Shown: positions 25,214 to 37,097, counted from the stretch's first letter. The stretch is DNA of 64,000 bases from Paraphysoderma sedebokerense (GCA_025602915.1 JAHLJZ010000100.1:18115-82114); one strand, 5' to 3'. Translations and numbers: made by a program. Notes: generated by a model not told the origin, from the letters alone.

Positions 25214-26102
25214 ATCATAATTGCTGAATTTATGTACACATCCATTCCCCTTTACCCGTCAAAAATTGGGACGATAATGTACTGCAATGTTGAATACTAA
25301 ATATGACGTGTTGTATGAACCAATATTGCATAGTCTCAAACCGCAAGCGCTTCAAGGCCTGAAATTGCCAAAGGAAAAAAATATTATTCCCATTCAGTCG
25401 CATTTAATTCAACCATGCTCCATTACCCTTATGCCTTACAGACTTACACTGACCATACAAACGTTATCAGATATAGCTCCTGTATTGTTTCTAACATCCA
25501 CGGTAATGCTTTACGTTTGGGAGGAGTTAACAGGTGTTAAACTGACCCGAAATACCACGAAACACTCCAAGGCAGCATTGTATCGAAATATTTCTCTCGC
25601 ACAATTTTTGTGTTCCCATTTATAAATTCCTAGAGAGTAAGCGATTCTGGAACATCAATACTGGATAATATTTTACAGAAAGTGATTAAGTTGCGGTGAT
25701 CCAAACTCTGACGCATGCAATATGATAGATAGCCTTGATCATTATATCATTATAATGCTAACGTGTTTAAAACCAGGGACAACGTAATCAGAATAAAAAG
25801 TACTCCAAGCTATCCGGTTGGACATTCTGTTTATAATTACCCTCGCTTATTGAATTCATGAAAATTTATATATATAATCCATCTAGATCCTGTGAAAATT
25901 TAGATTCAACTGGATATTAGCCGACCCGTCACAGAAAGACATAGAGATGAAATCAGTTAAACCCCAGAAAAAAAAAATCTAAAAATTTTTAAAAAACTTG
26001 ATAGAATTCTATTTCAACGACCGAAAATGACCACGACCCTGCTGAAACCCCCGATTGCCCAGTCCCTAGTCCAGCATATGCCCCTCCATGGGACCCCCCA
26101 AA
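25214..26102. other. Convergent intergenic region, no gene seen
   Basis: Lies between PRP4 (plus) and the TLDc gene (minus). A 112-codon open frame at 25287-25625 has no domain-like pattern and probably lies in the PRP4 3' region. An A/T tract is near 25970-26000, next to a short GC-rich patch. Confidence 0.4.
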
Positions 26103-27731
26103 TCACATATTATAATCAATACATAAGTCTGCATCACCATAGCACGGGCCGCGCCAAATATGATCATATATGGTATTTTGAGGAGCTATTGTGTTGAAAT
26201 ATCTAGTTGTGCTTATTGTACCTGCTGTATTTTCGAGACTATTGAGCCACGCTGATCCAGATGGTGCCGCTCGATGAAGCAAATTTTATGTAGAGAATGC
26301 CACGGGTGCATACGCCGTGATGATGTAATTGTCTGCAATTCGAATCACAACAAAATGAGGCTCGACTCCGTTAACCAAACTGTGAAATGTTTCTGTTGAC
26401 CAGCCGTCCCTTGATGCTCGGAATCTCAAATTGAATGATCGTCCTGGAAGTAGAGCTCCTATCGCCGTTTGGTGCCGCGATGAGAGAATTGTGCTAGTCG
26501 TAAATAGTGGGTTGATCGGCGTTGGCTGAATTGCATTTGTAACTGTAACAGTTCTGGTTGTGGATATAGTCCTTGTGATTGTATTGGTCTGTTGAACGGT
26601 ATTTGTTTGTTGAACTGTATTAGTTTGTTGAACTGTATTTGTCTGTAAGATGATGCTAGTCTGTAGCAAAGTATTGGTACGCGCTACTGTACTGGTCTGT
26701 AGAATTGTACTGGTCCAGGAAATTGTATTCGTCTGTAGAATTATATTGGTTTGTAGGATGGTACTAGTCGGTAGAACGATATTAATTGGTATGATTTGAA
26801 CAGGAAGAAAAGCGGAATACGAAGAAGAGAATAGAGACATCAGTTCGAAGATGATACGATAGATGCATAATCTAGACTGGTAAGAGTCCAATGTGGTAGG
26901 TACTTGATTGATTTCGGGCCAAATATTGCGATTAAATGTGCACAATGACATTCGATTTCCACATATTCCAAAAACAAATTGCTGTGAGGTACTGTTGAAT
27001 GTAAATATGCATTCGAAAAATTTGTCGGTGCATGATTGCGAGAAGCGGGTGACGTCTTGCCAGCGAGAAATTGGATTGATAACATTTGCATAGCGTTGCC
27101 ATCTTGCATCATAGGGTTCGGAATATGCAGCGGTTGCATCGTCGGTAAAAGGCCAAAATACGTTCTCTAATGTGCATATTCCCATTTGATTGCCACAATT
27201 ACCCACCGCAACATCATTAGATGCACCACCTGATATTTGCACACATTGGCCCATCATATTTCGGCACATTGGTAAGAATGTGGTCATATTTTGCCAAATT
27301 CTGACTGACCCATTGGCCATTGTTACTACCATATGCATTTCGGTAAAGCTGCAATCTCGCATTCGTGTATGGCTCTTGCCAATAGACAGAACATTCGTTG
27401 CCATAAGTCTACCTTGTCGTTGGGTACATACGCTCATTCCGTGACCAAAGTGATAACGAGTGATAACGAGGAGTTGCAGTAATATTTGTTTAAACCCCTT
27501 CTATGCAGTAGCACCACTTGAGAATCCATCTCCCAGTGCAATCATTTTCTCGATTTTTCTTTCCGCTGAGACGAAACCGACCAACAAGTATACGGCAACT
27601 TCAGCTGACTTTGAGGCCGATTCTATATTTGTTAACGATATTAGATCTCTTTCACCCTGATCGGCAAAGGAGCTGACGAGTATTGAGAAAGTGTCAATGA
27701 CGTGTGCATAAGCAAGAGTGCGAAATGTTCG
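26103..27731 (-). pseudogene. Multi-module protein with C-terminal TLDc domain, frame cut by two stops
   Basis: One minus-strand frame is protein-like from 27731 to the TGA at 26103-26105, interrupted by TAG at 27501-27503 and TAA at 26286-26288. The central part from the ATG at 27437 is 383 codons. It has repeated modules of about 60 residues (W..(M/V)T.F...C......C..., then GNCGNQMGICTLEN or GICGNRMSLCTFNR, ending FWPF or IWPE), then a hexapeptide repeat (TNTVQQ-like), then a TLDc domain beginning SSRHQTAIGALLPG and containing FRASRDGWSTETFH. The second half of the TLDc (SGSAWLNSLEN, GPCYGDADLCI) lies after the TAA in the same frame. The residues before the ATG also align to the module. A decaying gene, missed introns or assembly errors are possible. 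TLDc proteins are linked to oxidation resistance and V-ATPase regulation; the role here is unknown. Confidence 0.6.
26540..26780 (-). repeat. Coding 18-base minisatellite (hexapeptide repeat)
   Basis: About twelve degenerate 18-base units encode hexapeptides such as TNTVQQ, TNTVQQ, TSTILQ, TNIILQ and TSTVAR, in frame inside the TLDc gene. Three adjacent TNTVQQ units are nearly identical in DNA, which indicates recent slippage. Confidence 0.75.
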
Positions 27732-28189
27732 TCATTCAACCAACCTTTTTCAGATTCCCTTATTTGCTGCGGCTATAATATGAATGGATGAATATATAAT
27801 GCGACGATATTCTAATGATTTGCTGTGATTTTCTTTCTTTGTCGCTGGCGAGAGGAATAATAAAATTCTCTGATTTTCAAATCGGAAGAATTTCGCGTCG
27901 GCAGTGTCACGTGACTGTTTTCAACTGTATAATTAAATGCATATTTGATAATTGTATGAAAAAATATGTATCCGAGTAAAGTATATATCCCAACCGTGAT
28001 AGAATCATAGGTAATGATGTGGGATGCGCACATTGCGAAGAGTCTTCGAATGTAGTCCTATCTAATTAATTCGTTGAATGGGGAATTCGAGATTATGCGC
28101 TGATATTCGTTGCGGTTGAAACGACATCAACATACATAATCAACAGCAACAATTGTATCAACCGGCCATAAAGATAAAACCATTCGAGA
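27732..28189. other. Divergent intergenic region between the TLDc gene and the ankyrin-nuclease gene
   Basis: Head-to-head upstream region of about 460 bases. It probably holds both promoters and possibly a missing first exon of the TLDc gene (acceptor-like attatag on the minus strand). No other gene is seen. Confidence 0.45.
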
Positions 28190-29983
28190 ATGTCGTTTCT
28201 GTCCTCATTGAATGCTCTCAGATCCAAACTCAACTCTTCCTCCCTCTCAGACGACGAGCTCATCCATGAAATTTTGACACAAGCCAGAATCAATGCATCG
28301 GGCCTTCCTCCTTCTCAACGGGATTCATCTCTATCTCTTCTACTAAAGGTTACCGATGATCATGGCAGGGGATTGTTGAACTATTCTTGTGGATACGGAA
28401 GAGCAGGTGTCGTCAAGTTTATTTTGGAACTGCAAGGAACCGTCCTTGTTGATTCAAGGGATATCCATGGTACACCTTTTCTATTCCTGTGGCTCATAAG
28501 TACTGCAATTTATGAAATTAATTACATGCACATACTGTAATAGGTGATACACCTCTCCACCGAGCCGCCCGATTCAACCATACCGCAATCATTCGACTTC
28601 TCGTTTCGTACAACGCGAACATTGAACTCAAAGATAAACAGAACCAGACACCATTGTTTTTAGCCGCTTGTACGAGAAAGCAGTCGGCAGCGGTTGAATT
28701 GATTAAAAATGGTGCAGAATTGGTTGTGGATGGAGTTAGTTTGTGGTGTGCCATGGAAAAGAGTAGGTATTCTGGGGGATTCGCAAAGATACAAGAGTTA
28801 AAACGTATGTTTATGTTTCTTCAAATTCTGTGGGAGCAACTAAGAGGTCACGATAGCGAATTCATAACATTGAAATCAATTGTTGGCTTCATTTCTAATT
28901 AGGGGCTTATGAAAGAATCAGGGATCAGATAAAACCGAAAGTGCAAGCAGAAGCGTCTTCAGTACATAATCGCGGGCTACAAACTCAACCGTCCAAAGGG
29001 GCAATACCATCCACCGAAATAGAAAGGACGCTCCAAACTTATAATCTTGAGTGCTCTCGTTAGTCCAATGTTTTGCCCTCTATAGCCTCTGAAACTGTTA
29101 ATAAAGTTGTTTTTCCCAATATTAGAGACTTCCACTGTAACGAATTTCGGCACGGCATCTACACCACAACCGCATTCTCAGGACAGCCAGGGCGAATTTC
29201 CAGAATTAGGTGACACTCAAACCTCCTCTATAACGTCACACACATATGAACATTCCCAAAATCTATTAGAAGAAGGTGAATCGCAGTCATCCTTTTCTCA
29301 ATCGGAATCCCACTTTTCAACCGCCCCTCAATTTCGCACTCAACCTGACGAATCCAGCCAATATTCGCAACCCTCTCAGACTGATTACGAATCACAAAGT
29401 CAGAACCGATTTTCTATGGATATTCGGAAACGGTTTCCTGCCGATTGGTTCCGCGCCGATGATGGACATTACGTCCGATCTAAAGCAGAAGCGTTAATTG
29501 ACAATTTCTTGTACCGACATCGCATCGCGCATGAATATGAACCAAGGTAAATTAAACAGAGATCATAAAGCTGAGAATTTCTGTTCCTGTTTACTGGTCT
29601 CAAAGCGCTACACTGCATTTCATGCCTGAATAACACCTTTGGTTTTGTACACGCGTTTCAGCATGCACCATCCAACCCGTCCATCTCAGTCTATACTTTT
29701 GGACTGGTATCTCCCTGACTACAACATCTACATTGAATACTACGGCATTTCCGCTAACCCACCCGGCATTCCGACGTCATTTTCAGGCGCAAGTATCACC
29801 CCTCAACAACAAAAGGAGTATCAGTTACGAGCTAGCGAAAAGAAAAGATTGTATAAACAGTTGAATATAGATGTTGTCTTCTTGGATGAGCATGACATCA
29901 AGTGTCTGGATGTGACGTTGGGAAAGAAATTGGTTACGTTTGGAGTTGAATTGTTGGGCGTTAAAAGAGCTAGACAAAATTGA
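28190..29983 (+). CDS. Ankyrin repeats, SQ/TQ cluster and PD-(D/E)XK nuclease-like domain
   Basis: Exons 28190-28469, 28544-28804, 28903-29058, 29126-29546 and 29662-29983 give 479 aa with closed phases. Residues about 54-160 are three ankyrin repeats (HGRGLLNYSCGYGRAGVVKF; DTPLHRAARFNHTAIIRLLV; TPLFLAACTRKQSAAVELIK). Residues about 249-324 contain 12 SQ/TQ dipeptides in 76 residues, an SQ/TQ cluster domain of the kind phosphorylated by ATM/ATR kinases. Residues about 347-440 read VRSKAEALIDNFLYRHRIAH, LLDWYLPDYNIYIEYYG and then EKKRLYKQLNIDVVFLDEHD. This matches the E...D...ExY...K order of the PD-(D/E)XK fold seen in bacterial helicase-associated and Vsr-like nucleases. I infer a nuclear, damage-regulated nuclease. 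Acidic and Lys candidates (near E353, D386, E397, K432) are intact. Substrate unknown. Confidence 0.75.
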
Positions 29984-30269
29984 TTGGAATAAAGTTCCAT
30001 TTTGATCACGAAGCGCATTCAAGCTTCCCTCCTTTTAAACTTTCTGCTTCCGGATATCTTGTTTTAGATACAGCATAAAGATAGCATTGAAATTATCACA
30101 AACTAAGAGAATTGATCGCTTGATTGCTACATAGACCAATAATGATATCTTTGATTTATAAAATACGCTTCTTTGCAAGGTAATTTTTCATGATTTTGAA
30201 CAGCATTATGGACTATTAAATGATTCAACTAAAAGTAGTACAATCGCATTCATTGTTCTTGCCACTTTT

Positions 30270-31657
30270 CTATTTGTGTTTTACATAAGATAAATAAGCG
30301 TTCCAAAAGACCTGTAAATTCCAAAAATCGGTTAATGCCATGGATCACATTGCGGTCTAGGTGTCAAGAAATATAACATACGTTCACTCCGTTGACTACC
30401 AACGGTTGATACGATACCGGTATGAATCTAAAATTAAGGAACTAAACAGATTCGTATTTTGTACGATAAGACATAACGATTGAGTTAAAATATGTATCAC
30501 ACCGTCCCCATTCTAAGTGTGAATCTCGTAATTCAATAACCGAAAATAGGAGCAATAGGGAAGAAATACAGAAACGAATCAGAATACAAACTTGTATGGG
30601 AGTCCACACCGCGACATCGACCCAATAAGTAGGTAATGCATCTCGTTTCATTCGTTCTGTTGATTGTTGAAAAGTGTACCCGGACATCACGTTTGTAGTG
30701 ATAAAAAAAAAGGCGAGGTAAGGTGGGTCAAAAATAAACTGAAGTAGAAACGATAACCATCAGTTAAAAGAATAGAGTATATTAATAACGTTGCGGAGCG
30801 TACCATATCGGCAATAACTTTCTGTAACGACATTTTCCACTGTATTTTTTGTGGAGTGATCGAGACACCAGGCGCCAGTTTCTTCTTCATCCAATGTTCT
30901 ACCAACTTTCGATCTAACAGAGAATACCAGAATTGGTATAGCGGCCTGTGTAATTGGAGGGGGGCATCGATTGACCAAACGATCAATTAAAGTCGAAACG
31001 TAATGATGGTAAGTTTAAAGGTAAATGATCTAGGTGATGAAATTTTATATCAGAAGACGGTTTACCCAGCGAATGCAAATCCAAAGGATGACATGATGGC
31101 AACTAAACATTATCGAAATCAAAATAAAAGGTTAAATATTGATAAAATACCTAGTCTCTTGACCAGTACCATCCATCATCAATCTTCTACGAAGAAACGA
31201 TTCAGAAGAAAAGTTATATCCACACCTCTTTTCCAATCTATTCCTTTCTTTAGGTTCTCAGCAATATCATTCGGAACACCGGACGAATGAATCTGAACAT
31301 TATTTGCGTTAAACTTGATATTTTCACTTCCTTCCGTTATCGCACTTGATTCATTCGAATGCTGATGTTTGCGATGCCGATGCGAATGAGGATGAATCAA
31401 TTGATTTTCGAATTCTCTCTGTTCGAGAGTTTGTGATAGAACGTCTCCCGCAAACCATAATGTGCCTTTTATTTCGGTGATAAAAATCGTTTCGACCCAA
31501 AGTTATCGGATTAAACAAAAATTTTCAATTTTCACTGTTAAAAAGGTATTAAAATAGTATCGGTGTAGTAAGAAATGATGTTACCGGCGATAGCAGAGTT
31601 AGTGAGGTAAGGATGAGTTGCTAAATATTTGTTGTAAGTTCTTAGAATTATTGACAT
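30270..31657 (-). CDS. Mpv17/PMP22-family membrane protein (SYM1-like)
   Basis: Seven minus-strand exons (31657-31585, 31465-31226, 31102-31066, 30945-30804, 30738-30592, 30441-30382, 30311-30270) give 246 aa. Family blocks run in order: YNKYLATHPYLTNS, TLWFAGDVLSQ, DWKR..FAFAGPLYQFWYSLLD, FIFDPPYLAFFF, DALPTYWVDVAVWTPIQ, 'FLNFRFIPVSYQPLVVNGVN' and the closing VFWNAYLSYVKHK. Four membrane segments are expected. Fungal Sym1 sits in the mitochondrial inner membrane and supports growth on ethanol at high temperature; relatives are peroxisomal, so location is not certain. An insertion of about 55 residues between the first two helices is His-rich (HPHSHRHRKHQH), which is unusual for the family. 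Confidence 0.92.
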
Positions 31658-32156
31658 CTGAATTAAAAATATGAATTGGATGTCGAGGAGGAACGATTTT
31701 ATGTCCAACTCATTTCCTCATTTCTGGCGTTGCGGAAGGCCGGATGTGACGGCCCGAAGTGACTTTAAATCACACCGTTGCATACACTCATAAAGCATAT
31801 AATACATGTTTATTTAAGCGTCCGATGGAGAATTTTGATAATATTTTGATTATTCTTTTCAATCGTTTAGTTCTAACTTTGGTCTTTCAGTTGTCCACTC
31901 TTGCGATTCGATCAACCAGTTATAGCGACAAATTATCAGTTACTCTGAAATAAATGAATTTAAATGCCATTGCCTATAATTCTGTTCAGGACAAAATCAT
32001 GATACTGAATTTCAATTCATCCCAATCGAATTATGGCGGGATAATAATACCATAGCTACAAATCACGTCAAGTAAGCTAAACAAAATACTCGCGCTATTA
32101 GACCGAATGGAGTCCAAGGACTTAAATTTAGATGAGTTATACTAGGGCATTATATT
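31658..32156. other. Divergent intergenic region
   Basis: Head-to-head promoters of the Mpv17 gene (minus) and the glutaredoxin-like gene (plus). The 64-codon frame at 31759-31953 has no support. Nothing else is recognised. Confidence 0.5.
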
Positions 32157-32555
32157 ATGTCGAATCCTGCTAAACGATTACTCAATCTCACATTATTCAG
32201 TGTCAAAGATTGCGGGTTATGTGAGAACGCTAAGTATTCTATACTGAATGTACAGAAACGAGTGCCATTTGAGTTCAAAGAAATCGGTAATGATTTTCAA
32301 TGTTCCGGATCCCATGAATAGCACTAATTGTTTATATCATTGCTACTGGTATACAAAAATCAATTCAATCTGTTCATTCTAATAGACATAAATACCCCTT
32401 CTTTGAATGGTCGATATTTAAAGTACATGTTTGATGTGCCTGTGTTACATGTTCAAGATCGATTATACTGCATGCATCGAGTGGATGAAGCTGAATTAGA
32501 GAAAGATTTGAAAAAACTCAAAGAGGAAAGTCAAAGCAGTAAGCAGGAAGAATAA
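32157..32555 (+). CDS. Glutaredoxin-like small thiol protein
   Basis: Exons 32157-32286 and 32386-32555 give 99 aa. The fold pattern is LTLFSVKDCGLCENAKYSIL (beta strand, CxxC active site, helix), then FEFKEIDI, then FDVPVLHVQDRLYCMHRVDE (the cis-Pro VPV strand and following sheet). This matches the short glutaredoxin-like DUF836 group (yeast YDR286C type), probably a thiol oxidoreductase. Both Cys are present (CGLC). The C-terminus is a charged helix. The family's physiological role is poorly known. Confidence 0.88.
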
Positions 32556-32693
32556 TGAGATATTCATTATAAGAGTGTCATTAAAAATGCCAAATCCGTT
32601 CGTCGAAATGTAATCTCTGTAGATACCGTACATCAGCTTTTATTGTAATCCTACATGGTTTTATACATATAATACATTCGCATCATGGGATGA

Positions 32694-34824
32694 TCAACCC
32701 TGATTCTGAATTCGGTTTAGAAGTTCTTCTAATTTTTGATCCACTCTGTCATCATCGTCGCCTTCGTCTTCATCTTCCACTACACCATGATCGATCTGCA
32801 TCGCTTCAGGTTCGTTCGGAGAACCCAGTGATTCTCGGTTATCCATAAAATCCGGAATTTGGTCCAAAAATGTCATTTCAACATTGCTGCTCTCGTCAAC
32901 ATTCATTCCGCCGTTGTCGGTTGGTCTCAATACGGGTTGATCGATCGAGCCTTGTAAGTGACCACCAACTGCCGCTTTCCCCTTTCCTTTCACTCTTCCT
33001 CTTACTCGTCCTCTGCCCGTGCGAGATCCTACACTGCGTCGTTCAGTACTTCCACCAATATCAGTTCCTTTCCCGACTCCCGCAGCAGAAGACGAATCTA
33101 CCAAGTCGTCTAACAATCCCCTCGCGTGGGCCGGTACAAACCGCCTTTTACCGTATCTAGTAGCTTGGCTATCCACCACCTGGCTCCGTCCAACTTGGGT
33201 CGTGCCCAGATTCAAAGCCACAGAAGGAGGACGAGTCTCGATCGATTCAATCCTACGTAGTCTGCCTGTGTTACCCCTAATCGCTGGCGAGGAGGAATCA
33301 AATGAATCGAATGATACGGGAGGGTAAATGGGAACTGGTTCTCCTTTCACGGCAAGATCGATTACTTCTGTTTTTTGCTGTTGATGATTGGATAATATGC
33401 TGTATAACGTATCAGTGAATTTTGTTGGCGGTATTAGCATCGCAGCTTTTTGATGAGGCTGCAATATGCTTTCTGGAATAAGCGATTTGTGTGCGGCATA
33501 AGCTGCTGCCAGGTCAGCGAGGGAGAGTGAAGTGGCCTGTGAGTCGCTGGGTGCGGTCAAAGACTGCGAGGGTTCAACAGAGAATCCCAAAACCTCATTT
33601 GTAAGAGATTGTAATGTCGGATCGTCCGGCCTAGAGAAGTCATCGTCCGTTGGCGACCTGCGTTTAAATTGATCTAAGGCAGATATACAAACCCCATCGT
33701 TATACTACTTAGACCTCTAGGTTTCCGTTGCAGCTCCCATACTACTTCAGGCCTTATTGTCGCCATGAAACCTTCTCCAGCTTGAGACAATACCCACCTA
33801 TTTCGCTTCCACGAGACTACATCATCGAAAAGAGAAAGCACTGGTTGTCGATTGGCAAGGTCTAGAGCTCGAGAAGAACCACTAGCAGACCGCTTCGGGA
33901 TCATTTTGGGTGGGGTACCACCTTCCCAAGCAGAAACATAAAATGCTGGTAACTTAAATAATAAATTAAGAACATAAACTGCATCCCTATGTTCTGGTTC
34001 CATTTCGTCTTTGATGAGGTGGTCGAGAAAATCGGTTAATCGTTTATACTGGCCTGTGCACAGTGTTCAACAAATCAGTAAGTCATAACAATAACCAAGC
34101 AACCTAATGCTTACCGATTGTCGTTCGAATCAAATATTTTGGAAATAAATCTGGTTGTGTATGGTACAACAAATACAACATAAAAATCACAGCTATATTT
34201 GTCCGCACACATAGGCTTTTGACATTTTCAGACACTTCAGCCGAACCACTATCTTGATCATCACTCAAAGACAGCCATTGACCTAAATAGCAGAAAAGAA
34301 TCAATACATGTTCATTCTACAGGAGTCAGAGGTGAGCAAATAAAAGTACCGAGGGTGATAGCGTAGACAACATTCATAAAATCTTCTCTTCCATGTTTAT
34401 CAGTGCAACCGAAATGAATAAAACTGAAATTTATATCAGTCCATATTTTCTTAAATGCGGGGAACTCGGTAGTATTTACCTATTCCATTGATAATCGAAG
34501 GGATTGACGAATTTAACAAAACGGAACGATGTTTTAAGAATAAATGTGGTGGGCCGACGGAAGGAAGTCAAAGAACAAATAAATATAATTCAAACAAAGG
34601 ATATAAATGAATTCAGTTAGTTACGAAAAGGGAGCCCAGATCTTTTTTGTCGTCGTATCATGAATTCTAAGACTTACGCTCAAATATGCTTCGAGTAACC
34701 GCTGTATGTCGGATGATACGGCGGATATCTTGAGGCCATAGGTACCACAATAAACGATCGGTTCCAAACTCTGTTGCTGTTGTTCTCGACTATCTGCTTT
34801 GACTGATGCTGTAGATGTGGACAT
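32694..34824 (-). CDS. SNAPC1: snRNA-activating protein complex subunit 1 (SNAPC1/SNAP43-like)
   Basis: Five minus-strand exons (34824-34678, 34479-34350, 34282-34115, 34053-33715, 33673-32694) give about 587 aa. The N-terminal 230 residues follow the SNAP43 pattern: DIQRLLEAYLS, TTEFPAFKKIWTDINFSFIH, VRTNIAVIFMLYLLYHTQPD, KYLIRTTI, RLTDFLDHL and 'HRDAVYVLNLLFKLPAFYVS'. SNAPc binds the proximal sequence element of snRNA promoters for Pol II and Pol III. The C-terminal half is disordered, with an Arg/Gly-rich basic patch (GRGRVRGRVKGKGK) and an acidic end (DEDEGDDDDRVDQ). The exon 4/5 junction (41-base intron 33674-33714) is the least certain boundary; the whole frame closes with it. Identification is by pattern only. 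Confidence 0.72.
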
Positions 34825-35018
34825 CAGAATTGGATGTAATTCAGCAATACGAATTCGGCCTTTAAAAACGACGAACTCGAAAAATTGTGGTTGGAATTTC
34901 CTTCAACGAGTTCGACTCGTTCGTGAATTTGGCGTATTATTATTTTATGTGACTCTATTATTACACTTAAATTGTGGTATTTATCAATGGATATACTCTG
35001 AAAATTAGAACAACGCTG

Positions 35019-36593
35019 TCAGAATTCAAATATTCGCTTAAAAATATCGATTTTTTCTTCCCAGGGCTTCGTCATCCAGTTATTGAATAAACCGATTAAA
35101 TCGGAGGGAGGTATTGTCATTGTTTGAAGCGCATTCAACGATGCCTCAATGCGGCTATCATATAATTGGGAAACAAGATTCAGATTCTAGTCGAAGAACG
35201 CGGACAGGAATCAAACGATATAGACTTACCCCATGAAATCATTGGTCGCATAGATGTATAATCCTGCTTTCGTCGGCATGAAACGAATAATTCTCAGGAT
35301 TTGTCCGACAAATGGTTCCGTGGTGGGTAGCATTTTCAATTTTTGCAGGCGGCTTTTCATTTCGGCCAATGTGATTGGGTCTTCATCATTTGATAAGTCA
35401 ATTGCTTTCACTTTGTCGTAATGAACGAAACGGAACATGCTGTCAAAGCGCGGAATTAATAAATTAAATCGACGAACTAGTTGGGAAGCAAGATGATGGT
35501 AGAGATTGGGGTACGCCCACAACTGAATGCCATTGCCGTCTTTGTGAGTTGGAACTAACGCTTTCAGTTGACTGATCGGATGGAGAAGGCTGGATGATTG
35601 AACTGTGTTGGATTGAAATAGCGAAACATACTTGAATTCGAGTTGTTGTAATAGAATCTCAAGATCGGCCAATTGACAAATTTTGGAAGTTGATAATTGA
35701 ATCAATTGGCTTGTCTGTTCGAGCTTCCTCTTGCCTGATTCGTCGAGAGGTAACATTATTTTAAGTGGATCCGGTAAGCGAACAGCGGAAGAAAAAGTCG
35801 TCTTGGAGAAGATATAATCGCAAGTTGATCGTAGGGACCTGAACGTCGAACAAAACGAACACACGGCCACCGTCGATTCCATTGCATTGATGAAATTTTG
35901 GACCATTTGTACTGGTAATTTTTCAATATTCGGTTCAGGCTCAAGTCCGTTTTGGTCATTATTCTTAGTGGTAACTGGCGTCAAGTCGGAGGTCATCGAC
36001 AATTGACGATCAAAGGAGACCTTTGTCAAGACAGGTACTCCAATTCTATCAAATCCCACGGTTCTTGGTGTGAAATAAGATATGGCTAATAAATATCTTC
36101 CAGTTCGTAGAAAAGATGGCGGAGTGAATTTCAAAGTATATTCTTGATTCTGTGATGATAGTGGATACTTGTCCAAGATTACACCAACTCGAACATGTTT
36201 AGGTATATGCGATGGAACTGTGCTGTCGGTTTCTGATGAACGATCGTCAAGTCGAAACAACTCTACGCTCATCACAGTTGGAGGGTTATGAGCTGATCTG
36301 AAAGTTAACTTGACTTCTTCATTGAGTAACCATTGGTAAGAGGATAAAGCGAAAATTGGATCTGATACAGGTTTACAATCGACACCCGAGTCACAGTTGG
36401 TCGCTGACGGAGGATAGAAGCTGAACGCAGGGAGATTAGACCATTTTGATGGGTTGACTTCAGAAATTTCAATTGTAGTAGGGTTGATAGTCGAGATGAA
36501 GCTAGCTTTAGATTCGATAGCGAATGTCAGGTTGAAGAGAATGACGCAAAAAGCAGCCAACCAATTCATAGGACGGCAAGGTTTAAATTTCAT
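35019..36593 (-). CDS. Secreted family S protein, copy 4
   Basis: Minus-strand exons 36593-35230 and 35154-35019, 499 aa. The ATG at 36593 gives MKFKPCRPMNWLAAFCVILF, a signal peptide, and aligns with copies 5 and 6; the longer upstream frame lacks an ATG. The Ig-like half carries PPSFLRTGRYLLAISYF. The F-box-like motif reads LPVQMVQNFINAM...AVCSFCSTFRS with Cys-Asp downstream. The block LLQQLEFKYVSLF is the family signature. The phase-2 intron is in the shared position and the last exon (136 nt) ends FKRIFEF. It is much closer to copy 6 than to the left cluster. Function unknown. Confidence 0.85.
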
Positions 36594-37097
36594 TTTTCGT
36601 CGTTTAGAAACAAAAATAAATTTGCAGGTATGGACAAGTTGCGGCCGATTGCTTATATTAGTGGGAAACACTTTGCTTGCAACAAAATGATTCCATCAAC
36701 TTTGAGTACAATTTGCATTGTTCTAGAATGTCGGCTTTTGATGTCCCGATTTCGGATCATGCCGCCTTGCTTATCACGCAGCTTGCGACAAGTTTCAAGA
36801 TTTGCTGCCCCTGCAAGTCCTCCCGGAACTTTTTGTAACACTCCGAAACTACGAAGTGCACCGCTCACCATTTTTCTTTATTGATTTCGATTGTCCGTCA
36901 AAGTTCAAAGTGGTGGTTGTTGCCTTGAACCTTCTTCCATAACGCAAGCCGTTAAAGATTAGTGAGATCATTGCCCAGGTAAGATATAGAGAGCAGGGAA
37001 GCGCATCTCATGAATGCTTATCGACGTCATTACAACTCTATCAGAATATTGTTATTATCTCATTGTAAATATATTGATACAATCATAGTCCTATTAT
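36594..37097. other. Intergenic region between family S copies 4 and 5
   Basis: The copy 4 promoter and the copy 5 3' flank. AACGAC lies just before the copy 4 ATG. Open frames of 72 and 84 codons on opposite strands near 36630-36884 are not called because neither has domain or splice support. Confidence 0.45.

Noticed and set aside
25287-25625. 112-codon frame downstream of PRP4
   Set aside because: No ordered composition or motif. A frame of this length is expected by chance in DNA of this base composition.
36630-36884. 72- and 84-codon frames on opposite strands between family S copies 4 and 5
   Set aside because: They overlap each other and the copy 4 promoter, and have no domain, splice or conservation support.
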